From positions 1,364,001 to 1,428,000 of the forward strand of contig NZ_CP126256.1 in the NCBI RefSeq assembly GCF_003234265.2: a DNA stretch of 64,000 bases. Direction: 5' to 3'. Numbering within the stretch: the first letter of the stretch is position 1; every line of letters begins with the position of its first letter. This DNA comes from Curtobacterium sp. MCSS17_015 (GTDB lineage: Bacteria > Actinomycetota > Actinomycetes > Actinomycetales > Microbacteriaceae). The translations under genes were made by a program, and so were the position numbers. The notes under the pieces were generated by a model, which saw only the letters and a program-made list of their open reading frames with translations, ran no database searches and was not told the DNA's origin. Of the stretch, positions 42,515 through 51,649 are shown piece by piece.

Positions 42515-43090
42515 TCATGTTCGGAGGGCCAGCGCCTCGCTCACCCACCGCGTGTGCAACGCCCACGGGTCCGGCACCCCGGCAGCGACGACCGCGACGT
42601 GCGCCAGGAGCTCCGGCGTCACCCGGAACCACTCGGTGCCGGGGTACCGCGAGGCCGCGAACTCCCCGTGACGCCGCCGCTCGAGCGTGCGGTCGCCCCG
42701 CTCGAAACCGAGCACGTCCTGGTGGGCGATCCGACCGAGCCGCTGCCGCGGGTTCGCGGTCGTCCCGATCTTGATCCGGTCCCCGGTGGCGTCGCGCATC
42801 CGGAGGTAGTAGACGACGTCCACCCGCGGTGCCCCGAGTCCGCCGTCGGGCACGTCCCCGAACCGCCACTCGCACACCGCGCAGAGCGTCCCGGACGGGA
42901 AGCGCACGCCGATCCGCCCGCCGCAGACGATGCACGGGCCCGGCAGGACGTCCTCCACTCCGACGTGCTCGGCGGCGAACTCGCTGACCTGGACGACGTG
43001 CCCGGTGCACAGCGGCACCGGCGTGTCGCCCGCCGCCACGTGGTCGCACCCGGGCGCGCAGCACCCCGTGACCTCTGCCGACCGGACCAT
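42515..43090 (-). CDS. GIY-YIG/T5orf172 (MUG113)-like nuclease-domain protein
   Basis: Protein of 191 residues. The N-terminal third has three cysteine pairs (CCAPGCDH, CIVCGGRIG, TLCAVCEW), probably zinc binding. The C-terminal part is the MUG113/T5orf172 variant of GIY-YIG: VYYLRMRDATGDRIKIGTTA, PRQRLGRI, then ERRRHGEFAASRYPGTEWF with the conserved Arg, His and Glu. Such domains nick or bind DNA. The start is supported by a -10 (TAGCGT, minus strand) 7 nt before the ATG, so leaderless. The frame is open far upstream but only antisense to the siderophore gene region. Confidence 0.82.
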   Translation of the reverse strand: MVRSAEVTGCCAPGCDHVAAGDTPVPLCTGHVVQVSEFAAEHVGVEDVLPGPCIVCGGRIGVRFPSGTLCAVCEWRFGDVPDGGLGAPRVDVVYYLRMRDATGDRIKIGTTANPRQRLGRIAHQDVLGFERGDRTLERRRHGEFAASRYPGTEWFRVTPELLAHVAVVAAGVPDPWALHTRWVSEALALRT

Positions 43091-43173
43091 GCGCAGGACG
43101 CTACCGCTCGCCACCGACCCCGGCCCGGGCCTCCCGTCGGGTCGGCCGTCGCCGTGGCGTCCCGGTCGCCGCT

Positions 43174-44034
43174 TCAGTCCTCGAAGACCACGCCGACGGG
43201 TTCGTGCTTCTCCTCCTGGAACCGGTCCTCGGCACGCCCCAGCGCCCAGTACGCGGACAGCGACATGTCCGCCTTCTCGAGGCCCCAGTCGTCCTGCAGG
43301 ACCCGACGGATCGCCTTGATCGCGGCTCGCTCGCCGTGCGCGAAGACGCGGGTCGGACGGGAGGCCCGCGGCAGCTCCCGGGTCGCGGCGAGCAGCAGCG
43401 TGCCCGGGTCGGCTCCGCCCGCGTCGCGGTGCAGCCAGCGGAGCACGACGCCGGCGGGGTGCACGAGCGGCTGTTCGTCGGCGGGACCGGCCACCTCGAT
43501 CACGGTGATCCCGGTGGCGGCGGGGTGCATCGCCTCCAGGGCGGCGCCGATGGCGGGCAGGGCGCTGTCGTCGCCGAGCAGCACGTGCGTGACGGCCGGG
43601 TCGGTCGGGGGTGCGTAGCCGCCACCCGGACCCGACAGGGCGACGCGGTCGCCCGGCCGTGCGGCGAGGGCCCACGGTCCGGCGAGACCGTCGTCCCCGG
43701 ACCCGGTCGAGGTGTGCACGACGAAGTCGATCGCGATCGTGCGCGCGACCGGGTCCACCTGCCGGACCGTGTACGTCCGTCGGGCCGGCAGGTCGGACTT
43801 CGGCGTCGTCGCGCGGAGGACGTCGAGGTCGTACGGGGGCTGCAGGCCGGTGCCCGGCTTCGGGAGCAGCAGCTTGACGTACTTGTCCGTCATGGCCAGG
43901 CGGTCGGGGTCGGCGGCGGCGACGAAGGCGTCGTACCCGGGGCCGCCCAGGTGCACGCGGACCATGTGCGGGGTGAGTCGTTCCGTGCGCTCGACGACCA
44001 GGACGTGCTGCGGGCGGTTCGGTTTCGGGCTCAT
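43174..44034 (-). CDS. Siderophore-interacting protein (ferric-siderophore reductase)
   Basis: Flavoprotein of 286 residues of the SIP/ViuB family that would release iron from imported ferric siderophores using NAD(P)H and FAD. FAD domain: RTERLTPHMVRVHLGG and RRTYTVRQVD with the conserved R-x-Y-T. NAD domain: LLGDDSALPAIGAALEA, then FAHGERAAIKAIRRVL and SAYWALGRAEDRFQEEKH at the C-terminus, which is the SIP signature. ATG at 44032-44034 preceded by AAAGGAGG; a longer GTG start at 44088 would enter the iron box. Divergent from the heme oxygenase gene and presumably iron-repressed with it. Confidence 0.93.
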   Translation of the reverse strand: MSPKPNRPQHVLVVERTERLTPHMVRVHLGGPGYDAFVAAADPDRLAMTDKYVKLLLPKPGTGLQPPYDLDVLRATTPKSDLPARRTYTVRQVDPVARTIAIDFVVHTSTGSGDDGLAGPWALAARPGDRVALSGPGGGYAPPTDPAVTHVLLGDDSALPAIGAALEAMHPAATGITVIEVAGPADEQPLVHPAGVVLRWLHRDAGGADPGTLLLAATRELPRASRPTRVFAHGERAAIKAIRRVLQDDWGLEKADMSLSAYWALGRAEDRFQEEKHEPVGVVFED

Positions 44035-44089
44035 CTGCGGACGAGCCTCCTTTCCTGGGTCTTCCCGTCGGAGGGTGACGACGGACACC

Positions 44090-44109
44090 AGGTGAGGTTA
44101 GCCTCACCT
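44090..44109. promoter_or_regulatory. DtxR/IdeR-type iron box with embedded -10
   Basis: AGGTGAGGTTAGCCTCACCT has perfect 8-bp arms around TTAG and matches the TnAGGTTAGSCTnACCTnA iron-repressor consensus closely. TAGCCT inside it is positioned as the -10 of the heme oxygenase gene, 5 nt before the ATG. Iron-loaded repressor would block both divergent genes. Confidence 0.85.
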
Positions 44110-44110
44110 C

Positions 44111-44779
44111 ATGAGCACGAACGTCGTCCCGTTCTCCGAGGCCCTGCGGGTCCGGACCCGGCGCTCGCACGGAGTCTCGGCGGGGAACGGCTTCATGCAC
44201 GACCTCGTCGAGGGACGTTGTGACGTCGCCGACTACGCGGCCCTGCTCGGGCAGTACGCCTTCGTGTACGACGCCCTCGAACGCGCCGCTGACCGCATGG
44301 CGGACCACCCCGTGGCGGCCCCGTTCGTGACGAGCCGACTCACCCGGTTGCCGGGGATCCGGGCCGACCTGGAGTACCTGGTCGGACCGGACTGGGACGA
44401 GCTGCTCACCCCGCTGCCGGCGACGACGGCGTACGTCCGCCGGCTCAACGAGGTCGCGGCCACCTGGCCGGGAGGTTTCGTCGCACACCACTACACGCGG
44501 TACCTCGGCGACCTGACCGGCGGACACGCCATCGGCCGGTTGCTGGCCGACCAGTTCGGGTTCGAGACGAACGGCGTGCTGCTGTGGATCTTCGACCAGG
44601 TGGCCGACCCCGCGGCGTTCACGGACACCTACCGTGCCGAACTCGACGCGGCACCGTGGACCGAGGACGAGCGTGAGCGTGTCATCGCCGAGGTGGAACT
44701 GGCCTACCGGCTCGACGCCGGGTTGCTCGCGGCGGTCGACGGCACGCGCCTGCCGTCGGTCCTCGCCGACCCGGCCTGA
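44111..44779 (+). CDS. Biliverdin-producing heme oxygenase
   Basis: Heme oxygenase of 222 residues that opens heme to biliverdin, CO and Fe2+, supplying iron from heme. The proximal histidine is His20 in RTRRSHGVS, and the distal helix has YTRYLGDLTGGHAIGRLL with the conserved Gly-rich kink. The length is typical of bacterial HmuO. The ATG begins 2 nt after an iron box whose centre doubles as -10, so the message is leaderless and iron-repressed. No heme importer is adjacent in the window. Confidence 0.94.
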   Translation: MSTNVVPFSEALRVRTRRSHGVSAGNGFMHDLVEGRCDVADYAALLGQYAFVYDALERAADRMADHPVAAPFVTSRLTRLPGIRADLEYLVGPDWDELLTPLPATTAYVRRLNEVAATWPGGFVAHHYTRYLGDLTGGHAIGRLLADQFGFETNGVLLWIFDQVADPAAFTDTYRAELDAAPWTEDERERVIAEVELAYRLDAGLLAAVDGTRLPSVLADPA

Positions 44780-44937
44780 CCCGACGGAGCCAGCCGACCC
44801 GGCCGACGTGCCCCGTCCCTCCGGCCGTCCGGACGGTCGTCGTCACGAGGCTGCCGTGCCCGGTACGCTGCTGGCACGCCGGGACACCCCGGACCGACCC
44901 GGGCCACAACGCCCGGACCGACCCGGGAAGGACCCTG

Positions 44938-47595
44938 ATGACGGCGATCGACGGTTCGACGCGCTTCGGACGCGCGCGTGACGACGTCAGCGGAGCGGTC
45001 GACAGCGACCTCCGCGCAGACGTGCGGTACCTCGGCAACCTGCTCGGGCGGGTGCTCAGCGAGACCGGCGGTGCCGACCTGCTGCGCGACGTCGAGTCCC
45101 TGCGCCAGGCGGTCATCGACGCGTACGAGGGCACCCACGCCGACGGGGCCGCGCGCGCCGAGGCGGTCGTCGCGGGTTTCTCCGCCGAACGTGCGGAAGA
45201 GGTCGCCCGCGCCTTCACGTCGTACTTCCACCTGGTGAACCTGGCCGAGGAGCACCACCGCGTGCGTGTCCTCCGGTCCCGCGGGGACGACGGCGGTCAG
45301 CCGGGGGACTCGTTCCCCGCCACGTTCGTCGAACTCGTCGAGCAGGTCGGCGCCGACGAGGCCGCAGCCCGTCTCGAGGGGCTCCGGTTCCACCCCGTCC
45401 TCACCGCCCACCCGACCGAGGCCCGGCGCCGCGCGGTGACCACGGGCGTCCGCCGCATCACCGACCTCATCGACGAGCGCGACCGGACGAAGAACGCCAC
45501 GGCCCGTGCCGAGAACGAACGGCGCCTGCTCGAGGAGATCGCGACCCTGCTGCGGACCTCACCGCTGCGCACCACCCGGCCGACCCCGCTCGACGAGGTC
45601 CGCACCGCCATGAGCGTCTTCGACCAGACCCTGTTCGAGATCGTGCCGCAGGTGTACCGCCTGCTCGACGACCGGCTGCAGGGCGACGACGCCGGCCGTG
45701 CCCCCGTGCAGGCGCCCGCGTTCGTGCGCTTCGGTACCTGGATCGGCGGGGACCGGGACGGCAACCCGCACGTGACCGCCGACGTCACCCGGCAGGCCGC
45801 CGAGATCGCCGCCGAGCACATCCTGCTCGGTCTGACCCGGGCCGCCACCCGCATCGGCAGCGCGCTGACGCTCGACGCCGACCACACACCGGCCGACGCC
45901 GGGCTCACCGCCCTCGTGGCCGCGCAGGAGTCGCTCGACCCGGACGTCGCCGAACGCATCGGGATCCGTGCGCCCAACGAGACGCACCGGCGGGCGCTGC
46001 TGTTCATCGCGGCCCGCATCGACGCCACCCGTCGCGACGACCGACCGCTCGCCTACCACGGTCCGGACGAGCTCCTCGCCGACCTCCGCGTCGTGCAGGG
46101 GTCGCTCACCGCCGCCGGTGCCGTCCGAGCCGCCAACGGCGAGCTGCAGAACCTCGTGTGGCAGGTGGAGACCTTCGGGTTCCACCTCGCCGAACTCGAG
46201 ATCCGACAGCACTCCCAGGTGCACCGCACGGCCCTGGCCGAGATCCGGGCCGGGGGACCGCGCAGCGAGATGACGGAAGAGGTCCTCGCCGTCTTCCGCA
46301 CCATCGCGGACCTGCAGTGCCGCTACGGCGTCCGCTCGGCGAGCCGCTACATCGTCTCCTTCACCCAGTCCGCCGCCGACCTGGCCAACGTGCACGAACT
46401 CGCGGTCGCAGCACTCGGATCGGTCGAGGCCGCGCCGGTGCTCGACGTCATCCCGCTGTTCGAGACCTTCGCCGACCTGCACGCCAGCGTCGACATCCTC
46501 GACGAGGCCGTCCGGACCGAGCCGTTCCAGCGACGCCTCGCCGCCACCGGGCGTCGACTCGAGGTCATGCTCGGCTACTCCGACTCGTCGAAGGACGTCG
46601 GCCCGGTGTCGGCCAACCTCGCGCTCTACGACGCCCAGGCCCGGATCGCCACGTGGGCGGCGTCGAACGACGTCGAGCTGACACTGTTCCACGGCCGTGG
46701 TGGCTCGCTCGGCCGCGGTGGCGGTCCGGCCAACGAGGCCGTCCTCGCGCAGCCGCCGGGGTCGATCGACGGCCGTCTCAAGCTCACCGAGCAGGGCGAG
46801 GTCATCTTCGCCCAGTACGGGGACCAGGACATCGCGGCCCGACACCTCGAGCAGATGGCCTCCGCGACGCTGTTCGCGTCCTCGCCGTCGAACGAGGCGC
46901 GGACCGCTGCCGCGGCCGAGCGCTTCGCCGACCTCGCGCAGCAGCTCGACGACGTCTCGCGCGCCGCCTTCTACGACCTCGTCAAGGCGGACGGCTTCGC
47001 GCCGTGGTTCGCGCGTGTCACCCCGATGGAGGAACTCGGGCTCCTGCCGCTCGGTTCCCGCCCGGCCCGACGCGGCCTGAGCGTCGAGTCCCTCGAGGAC
47101 CTGCGGGCGATCCCGTGGGTGTTCTCGTGGACGCAGGCGCGCATCAACCTCGCGGGCTGGTACGGCCTCGGCTCCGCACTCGAGGCCGTGGGTGACCTCG
47201 AGCTGCTCCGCACCGCCGCCGCCGAATGGCCCCTCTTCGCCGCCCTGCTGAAGAACGTCGAGATGTCACTGGCCAAGACCGACGTGCAGATTGCCCGCCG
47301 GTACCTCGAACTGGCGGACCGCGACGACCTCGGTCGGAAGGTCCTCGACGAGATGGACCGTACCCGCGGGTGGGTGCTCCGGATCAGCGGAGCCGACGGC
47401 GTCCTCGAGGACCGTCCGGTCCTCGCCCGGGCCGTGCGTCTGCGCTCCCCGTACGTCGATGCCCTGTCGCACCTGCAGCTCCGGGCGCTCCGGTCGATCC
47501 GGACCTCCGGCAGCACCGACACCACCGATGCCGACCACCGTCTGCTGCTGCTGACGGTCAACGGCATCGCCGCCGGGCTCCAGAACACGGGGTGA
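44938..47595 (+). CDS. ppc: Phosphoenolpyruvate carboxylase
   Basis: Anaplerotic enzyme of 885 residues making oxaloacetate from PEP and bicarbonate. Catalytic signatures: VLTAHPTEARRRAV (His), GGDRDGNPHVTADV, MLGYSDSSKDVGPVSANLAL (the Lys-containing motif) and FHGRGGSLGRGGGPANEAV. The C-terminus ends GLQNTG as in other PEP carboxylases. AAGGACCC precedes the ATG. A -10-like TACGCT near 44868 would leave a leader of about 60 nt. It stands alone, with 110 bp to the STAS gene. Confidence 0.96.
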   Translation: MTAIDGSTRFGRARDDVSGAVDSDLRADVRYLGNLLGRVLSETGGADLLRDVESLRQAVIDAYEGTHADGAARAEAVVAGFSAERAEEVARAFTSYFHLVNLAEEHHRVRVLRSRGDDGGQPGDSFPATFVELVEQVGADEAAARLEGLRFHPVLTAHPTEARRRAVTTGVRRITDLIDERDRTKNATARAENERRLLEEIATLLRTSPLRTTRPTPLDEVRTAMSVFDQTLFEIVPQVYRLLDDRLQGDDAGRAPVQAPAFVRFGTWIGGDRDGNPHVTADVTRQAAEIAAEHILLGLTRAATRIGSALTLDADHTPADAGLTALVAAQESLDPDVAERIGIRAPNETHRRALLFIAARIDATRRDDRPLAYHGPDELLADLRVVQGSLTAAGAVRAANGELQNLVWQVETFGFHLAELEIRQHSQVHRTALAEIRAGGPRSEMTEEVLAVFRTIADLQCRYGVRSASRYIVSFTQSAADLANVHELAVAALGSVEAAPVLDVIPLFETFADLHASVDILDEAVRTEPFQRRLAATGRRLEVMLGYSDSSKDVGPVSANLALYDAQARIATWAASNDVELTLFHGRGGSLGRGGGPANEAVLAQPPGSIDGRLKLTEQGEVIFAQYGDQDIAARHLEQMASATLFASSPSNEARTAAAAERFADLAQQLDDVSRAAFYDLVKADGFAPWFARVTPMEELGLLPLGSRPARRGLSVESLEDLRAIPWVFSWTQARINLAGWYGLGSALEAVGDLELLRTAAAEWPLFAALLKNVEMSLAKTDVQIARRYLELADRDDLGRKVLDEMDRTRGWVLRISGADGVLEDRPVLARAVRLRSPYVDALSHLQLRALRSIRTSGSTDTTDADHRLLLLTVNGIAAGLQNTG

Positions 47596-47705
47596 TCCCC
47601 CCGGACCGGGGGCGCAGGAGTCAGCGCGTCCTGTTCCCCCGGTCACCCACAATCGGTAGCCTCCCTGGAAGGCACGCGCACGTTCTCGAGGAGGCCCCGG
47701 AGACA

Positions 47706-48044
47706 ATGGACATCGTCGTACACGAAGCCGGCACGGAAGCGGCGGTGCTCGAGTGCTCGGGCCGCCTCAACATGGTGTCGGCCCCTGCATTCCGCGAGAC
47801 GGTCGCTTCCGTCATCGAAGGTGGACGCCCGCGCGTCGCCGTCGAGCTCTCGAAGGTCGAGTTCCTCGACTCGTCGGGACTCGGGGCGCTCGTGGGTGCG
47901 CTGAAGACGGCGCGACAGGCCGGGGGCGACCTCCGGATCGCCGCGCCCTCCGAGCAGGTGGCGATGGTCCTGAAGCTGTCGAACATCGACAAGATCCTCC
48001 GTAGCTACGCCGACGGCGACGAGGCCGTCAGCGAATGGGTCTGA
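47706..48044 (+). CDS. STAS-domain anti-anti-sigma factor
   Basis: Protein of 112 residues like SpoIIAA/RsbV. The phosphorylation motif is VEFLDSSGLGALVGALKTAR with the Ser next to Gly. In its unphosphorylated form it would bind the anti-sigma kinase encoded by the overlapping next gene and free a sigma factor or another partner. A TAGCCT sequence about 50 nt upstream may be the -10. Ends with 10 bp overlap onto the kinase gene. No sigma factor gene is adjacent. Confidence 0.93.
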   Translation: MDIVVHEAGTEAAVLECSGRLNMVSAPAFRETVASVIEGGRPRVAVELSKVEFLDSSGLGALVGALKTARQAGGDLRIAAPSEQVAMVLKLSNIDKILRSYADGDEAVSEWV

Positions 48045-48463
48045 CCGGGGCCGTCGTGGGCGAACACCGGCTGGACTTCGCGTCGCCGCCCGACGACGTC
48101 TCCTCGGTGCACGACTTCCTCGCCGACGTCTGGACGGCAGAGCCCGCGGTCAGCGTCGAGGACCGCATGGCCCTCGAGCTCGCGATCATCGAGCTCGCCT
48201 CGAACGTGATCGAGCACGCCACCTCCGGTGTGCCCTTGACGTGCTCATTGACGCTCGCGGTGGCCTCGGACGCCCTGGAGGCCCGGATCACCGACGACGG
48301 CCGTCCCGCAGCCGTCGACGTGGCCGGTGCGACCCTGCCGGACGAGCTGGCGGAGAGCGGTCGTGGCCTCGCCCTCGTGCAGATGGTCGTCGACGAGTTG
48401 CGCTACGACCGTCACGGGGACGAGAACCGCTGGACGGTCCGGAAGGCCACCCGCGCGGACTGA
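48035..48463 (+). CDS. Anti-sigma factor serine kinase (RsbW/SpoIIAB-like)
   Basis: HATPase_c_2 kinase of 142 residues. N-box ALELAIIELASNVIEHATSG with the conserved Glu and Asn, G1 box RITDDGRPA and a G2-like region ESGRGLALVQMVVDEL. It would phosphorylate the preceding STAS protein and hold a partner in check. The genes overlap by 10 bp, implying coupled translation. The regulated sigma factor cannot be named from this window. Confidence 0.92.
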   Translation: MGLTGAVVGEHRLDFASPPDDVSSVHDFLADVWTAEPAVSVEDRMALELAIIELASNVIEHATSGVPLTCSLTLAVASDALEARITDDGRPAAVDVAGATLPDELAESGRGLALVQMVVDELRYDRHGDENRWTVRKATRAD

Positions 48464-48529
48464 GCCGCTTCCCGCACTGAATCGATCCGGATTCATGGAC
48501 TCAGTCCACCTCGTGGCAGCCTTCCGGTG

Positions 48530-49489
48530 ATGACCGCCCTGCCCGACCCCCGGACCGTCTTCGAGACGACCGGGACCGACCTCGATGCCGCCCGCGCGAT
48601 GTTCGAGGAGGCCTACGGCGCGTCGGGGTTCCTGCCGGAGCGCTCCGAGCGCGACTTCGGTTACCGGTTCCGGTCCGTCGGCGACGCGACGATGTCGTTC
48701 CGGTCGACGCGCTACGACGCGCGGATGGTCGGAGAGGTCGCGTCACCCGACGAGTTCGTCGTCACATGGGTGGGCGAGGGTGGCGGTGTCGTGGACGTCG
48801 GCCGGGACGAAGTCGCGCTCGCGCCCGGCCGCCCGGTCGTGTTCCCGAACGAGCGCCCCTTCCGGTTCGACCTCGCCGACGTCCGGCAGAACCTCGTGCA
48901 GATCGATCGTGTCTTCCTCGAGCGCGTCGCCGCCGAGGTGCACGGCACCGAGCCCGGCACCCTCGTGCTCGACCATGCCGTCCCGCCGGGGGCCGAGGCG
49001 GTCCGCGCCTGGAACGCCCAGGTGCAGGACGCTGCCCGGATCGTGCTCGGCAGCGCCCCGGTGTCCGTGCTCGCCCTCGCCGAGACCGCGCGCCGGACCG
49101 CGCTCGCGCTGCTGAGCACGTTCCCGCACCACGTCGTCGCACGCCGGTTCCCGATCCCGACCGGTGCGTCCGGCCGGGTCCGTGCGGCAGTCGAGTACAT
49201 GCAGGCGGTGGCGCACACCCCGATCACGACCACGGACGTGGCCGAGCACGTCGGGCTGAGCGTCCGCGGGCTGCAGCAGGCGTTCCAGCGGCAGATCGGT
49301 GTCGCACCGAACGCCGTGCTGCGCGGCATCCGGCTCGACCGGGTCCGCGACGAGCTCCGCGCCGGATCGCCCGCCGAGACGACCGTCGCCAGCGTCGCGG
49401 TGCAGTGGGGGTTCGCGCACCTCGGGCGGTTCTCGGCCGCCTACGCACGCCGGTTCGGGGAGTACCCGCGCGACACCCTGCACAGCTGA
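48530..49489 (+). CDS. AraC family transcriptional regulator
   Basis: Regulator of 319 residues. The N-terminal beta-domain (about 1-190, YRFRSVGDATMSFRSTRYDA, VFPNERPFRF) resembles AraC_binding_2 effector domains. The C-terminal double helix-turn-helix has VAEHVGLSVRGLQQAFQRQI, GVAPNAVLRGIRLDRVRDEL and the typical end VAVQWGFAHLGRFSAAYARRFGEYP. ATG at 48530 follows directly on an in-frame GTG. No target operon is next to it, and no inducer can be deduced. Confidence 0.92.
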   Translation: MTALPDPRTVFETTGTDLDAARAMFEEAYGASGFLPERSERDFGYRFRSVGDATMSFRSTRYDARMVGEVASPDEFVVTWVGEGGGVVDVGRDEVALAPGRPVVFPNERPFRFDLADVRQNLVQIDRVFLERVAAEVHGTEPGTLVLDHAVPPGAEAVRAWNAQVQDAARIVLGSAPVSVLALAETARRTALALLSTFPHHVVARRFPIPTGASGRVRAAVEYMQAVAHTPITTTDVAEHVGLSVRGLQQAFQRQIGVAPNAVLRGIRLDRVRDELRAGSPAETTVASVAVQWGFAHLGRFSAAYARRFGEYPRDTLHS

Positions 49490-49644
49490 CCGCGTCCCGA
49501 GCGGACGGCTCGGACGCTTGGTCGGCGCCGTCGGCCCGTGTTCCGCTCGACACGCCGCTCATCTCCCGCGCGACATGCCACCGGATCGCGCGACACTCCG
49601 CGGATGTCCGCCGTCCACGGGCCCGCGATATTCATACTCCTCAC

Positions 49645-50775
49645 ATGGAGACGCAGTCCGGTGCACGCACCCCCCTCGTCGACCCCTTCGGTCGTGAACT
49701 CGAGGAGTGGTTGCGCGACGCTCCGGCGACGCGTTCCCCGTACGTCGCCGACCTCGTCGTGCCTCCGGTCACCGGCCCGGTCCGTCGTCCGGTGCTGCCG
49801 CCCGTCGAGGCGCAGGACGAGCCCGCCGCCCACACGGAGCCGGCGGCCGTGGCCGACGTGCTCGCCGTCGAGCAGGCGGACGACCGAGCCTTCCGCCGCG
49901 ACCGTGCCCGGCACGTCGCCGTCTGCGCCCCGTCCTTCCCCGAGCCCCCCGAGCGGCTCGCCCTGCGCATCGACGACCTCGCCGTGGCACTCGACGCCGC
50001 CAGCGGCCGGACGACGATCGAGCGCATCGACCTGCTCGAGGACGAGGTCCGTGTCCGTGACGAGGACCTGGCCCGCCTCGCCGCCTGGGAGGCCGTCGTC
50101 GCCGGCCTGTCCGGCACCAAGGTGTCCGAGGCCGAGATCGCAGGGGCCCGCGCCTTCGCCCGAGAGGTCTTCGCCGACCTGCTCGCCGACGCTGCGCGCG
50201 AGGCCGACCGCCGCGAGCGCGCCGCGCTCCGCCGGGCTGCCACGGCTCCGGTCCTCGTCGGTGCCGTCCGAGCGCTCCTGCCCGCGCCGCACGCCGCGGT
50301 CACCGAACCGGTCGCGCTCGTCCTGCCCGTCGTCCTCGACTCCGCGGCCGACCGTGACGACGCTGACGACCTCGACGATGCGGCGACCGCTCCGGCGGCG
50401 ACCGCCGTCGGACCACGCGCCGCCGTTCGACCCGTGTCGGGCCTCCAGTCCGTCACGCCGGTCTCGCCGCCGCTGCCGGCCTCGGGTCGCCCCACGCCGC
50501 TCGTGCAGCCAGCCACCGGGCCGACGGTCATCGACCGCGAGGCCTTCGCCGCGGTGCTCCGCGCCCACACCGGCGAGACGCCCGTCGTCTCCGTCGCCGT
50601 CCCGGCCGCGCCGCCGGTCGTCGCGGAGGACACCACGGCCACCGCGTCCACCGAGGGCACGACGGTCGTCGACACCGTCGACCGGGAGGCCCGTGGCGCC
50701 GCCGCCACCGAGACCGGCCCCGGTTGGTGGTCGCGTCTCGTCGCCCGCCTCCTGCACCTCGTCGGCCGACGCTGA
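49645..50775 (+). CDS. Hypothetical protein with C-terminal amphipathic or membrane-proximal tail
   Basis: Protein of 376 residues that I do not recognise. The N-terminus (DPFGRELEEWLRDAPATRSP) is followed by a Pro/Ala-rich stretch. A likely coiled-coil/helical core spans about 105-200 (RIDDLAVALDAASGRTTIER, LEDEVRVRDEDLARLAAWEA, FADLLADAAREADRRERAAL). A long low-complexity Val/Pro/Ala/Thr region comes next, and the end GWWSRLVARLLHLVGRR is amphipathic and could touch the membrane. Third positions are strongly G/C, so it is a real gene. A CATACT hexamer ends 6 nt before the ATG (leaderless pattern). It stands between the AraC and Nif3 genes without obvious connection. Confidence 0.75.
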   Translation: METQSGARTPLVDPFGRELEEWLRDAPATRSPYVADLVVPPVTGPVRRPVLPPVEAQDEPAAHTEPAAVADVLAVEQADDRAFRRDRARHVAVCAPSFPEPPERLALRIDDLAVALDAASGRTTIERIDLLEDEVRVRDEDLARLAAWEAVVAGLSGTKVSEAEIAGARAFAREVFADLLADAAREADRRERAALRRAATAPVLVGAVRALLPAPHAAVTEPVALVLPVVLDSAADRDDADDLDDAATAPAATAVGPRAAVRPVSGLQSVTPVSPPLPASGRPTPLVQPATGPTVIDREAFAAVLRAHTGETPVVSVAVPAAPPVVAEDTTATASTEGTTVVDTVDREARGAAATETGPGWWSRLVARLLHLVGRR

Positions 50776-50813
50776 CCCCCGGTCCGACCCCCGCGTCTCG
50801 GTACACTGGCGGG

Positions 50814-51647
50814 ATGCCGACGCTCCGAGAACTGCAGTCCGTCGTCGAGTCCCTGTGGCCGGCGGCCGGGGCGGAGTCCTGGGACTCCGTCGGCCTCGTC
50901 TCCGGTGACCCGGACGCGCCGGTCGAGCACGTCCACCTCGCCGTCGACGCCGTCCCGGACACTGCTCGCGAGGCCGTCGCAGTCGGCGCGGACCTGCTGC
51001 TCACGCACCACCCGCTGCTGCTGCGGGGCGTGACGACGATCGACGAGTCCACCTACAAGGGGTCGGTGCTCGCGACGCTGGTCCGGGGCGGCTGCGCGCT
51101 GCTCGCCGCCCACACGAACGCCGACGTCGTGACCACGGGGACCTCCGCGGTGCTCGCCGACCGGATCGGTCTCGTCGACCAGCGCCCGATCGACCCCGCC
51201 GGCGACGGTGTGACCGGGATCGGCCGCGTCGGCGTGCTGTCAGAGCCGATGCCGCTCGGCGCCCTGGCCCGCCGGATCGTCGACGTCCTGCCCGCCACGG
51301 CGACCGGCGTCCGCGTCTCGGGGGAGTACGACCAGCCCGTGCGCACGGTGGCGCTCTGTGCCGGTGCGGGTGACTCGTACCTCGGGCACCCGGCGGTGCG
51401 TGCGGCCGACGTCTACGTGACGAGCGACCTCCGGCACCACCCCGCCTCGGAGTTCCGCGAGCAAGCGCTGCTCACCGACGGACCGGCACTCATCGACACG
51501 TCACACTGGGCGACGGAGTGGCTCTGGCTCGACGTCGCCGCCGAGCAGCTCCGGGCCGCCGCCGGCGTCCAGGTGACGGTGAGCGACCTCCGTACCGACC
51601 CGTGGGACTTCGCCGTCCTGCCATCCGCACCCAACGAAGGAGCCTGA
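50814..51647 (+). CDS. Nif3-like dinuclear metal center hexameric protein
   Basis: Protein of 277 residues of the NIF3/YbgI/YqfO family, sometimes called GTP cyclohydrolase 1 type 2 although the function is unproven. Metal ligands are visible: DLLLTHHPLLLRGV (paired His), AAHTNADV, and DTSHWATEW near the C-terminus. The inserted CutA-like domain of long members is absent. The -10 TACACT (50802-50807) ends 6 nt before the ATG, so it is probably leaderless. The zinc-ribbon/coiled-coil gene follows 2 nt after, a pairing conserved in actinobacteria. Confidence 0.94.
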   Translation: MPTLRELQSVVESLWPAAGAESWDSVGLVSGDPDAPVEHVHLAVDAVPDTAREAVAVGADLLLTHHPLLLRGVTTIDESTYKGSVLATLVRGGCALLAAHTNADVVTTGTSAVLADRIGLVDQRPIDPAGDGVTGIGRVGVLSEPMPLGALARRIVDVLPATATGVRVSGEYDQPVRTVALCAGAGDSYLGHPAVRAADVYVTSDLRHHPASEFREQALLTDGPALIDTSHWATEWLWLDVAAEQLRAAAGVQVTVSDLRTDPWDFAVLPSAPNEGA

Positions 51648-51649
51648 CC

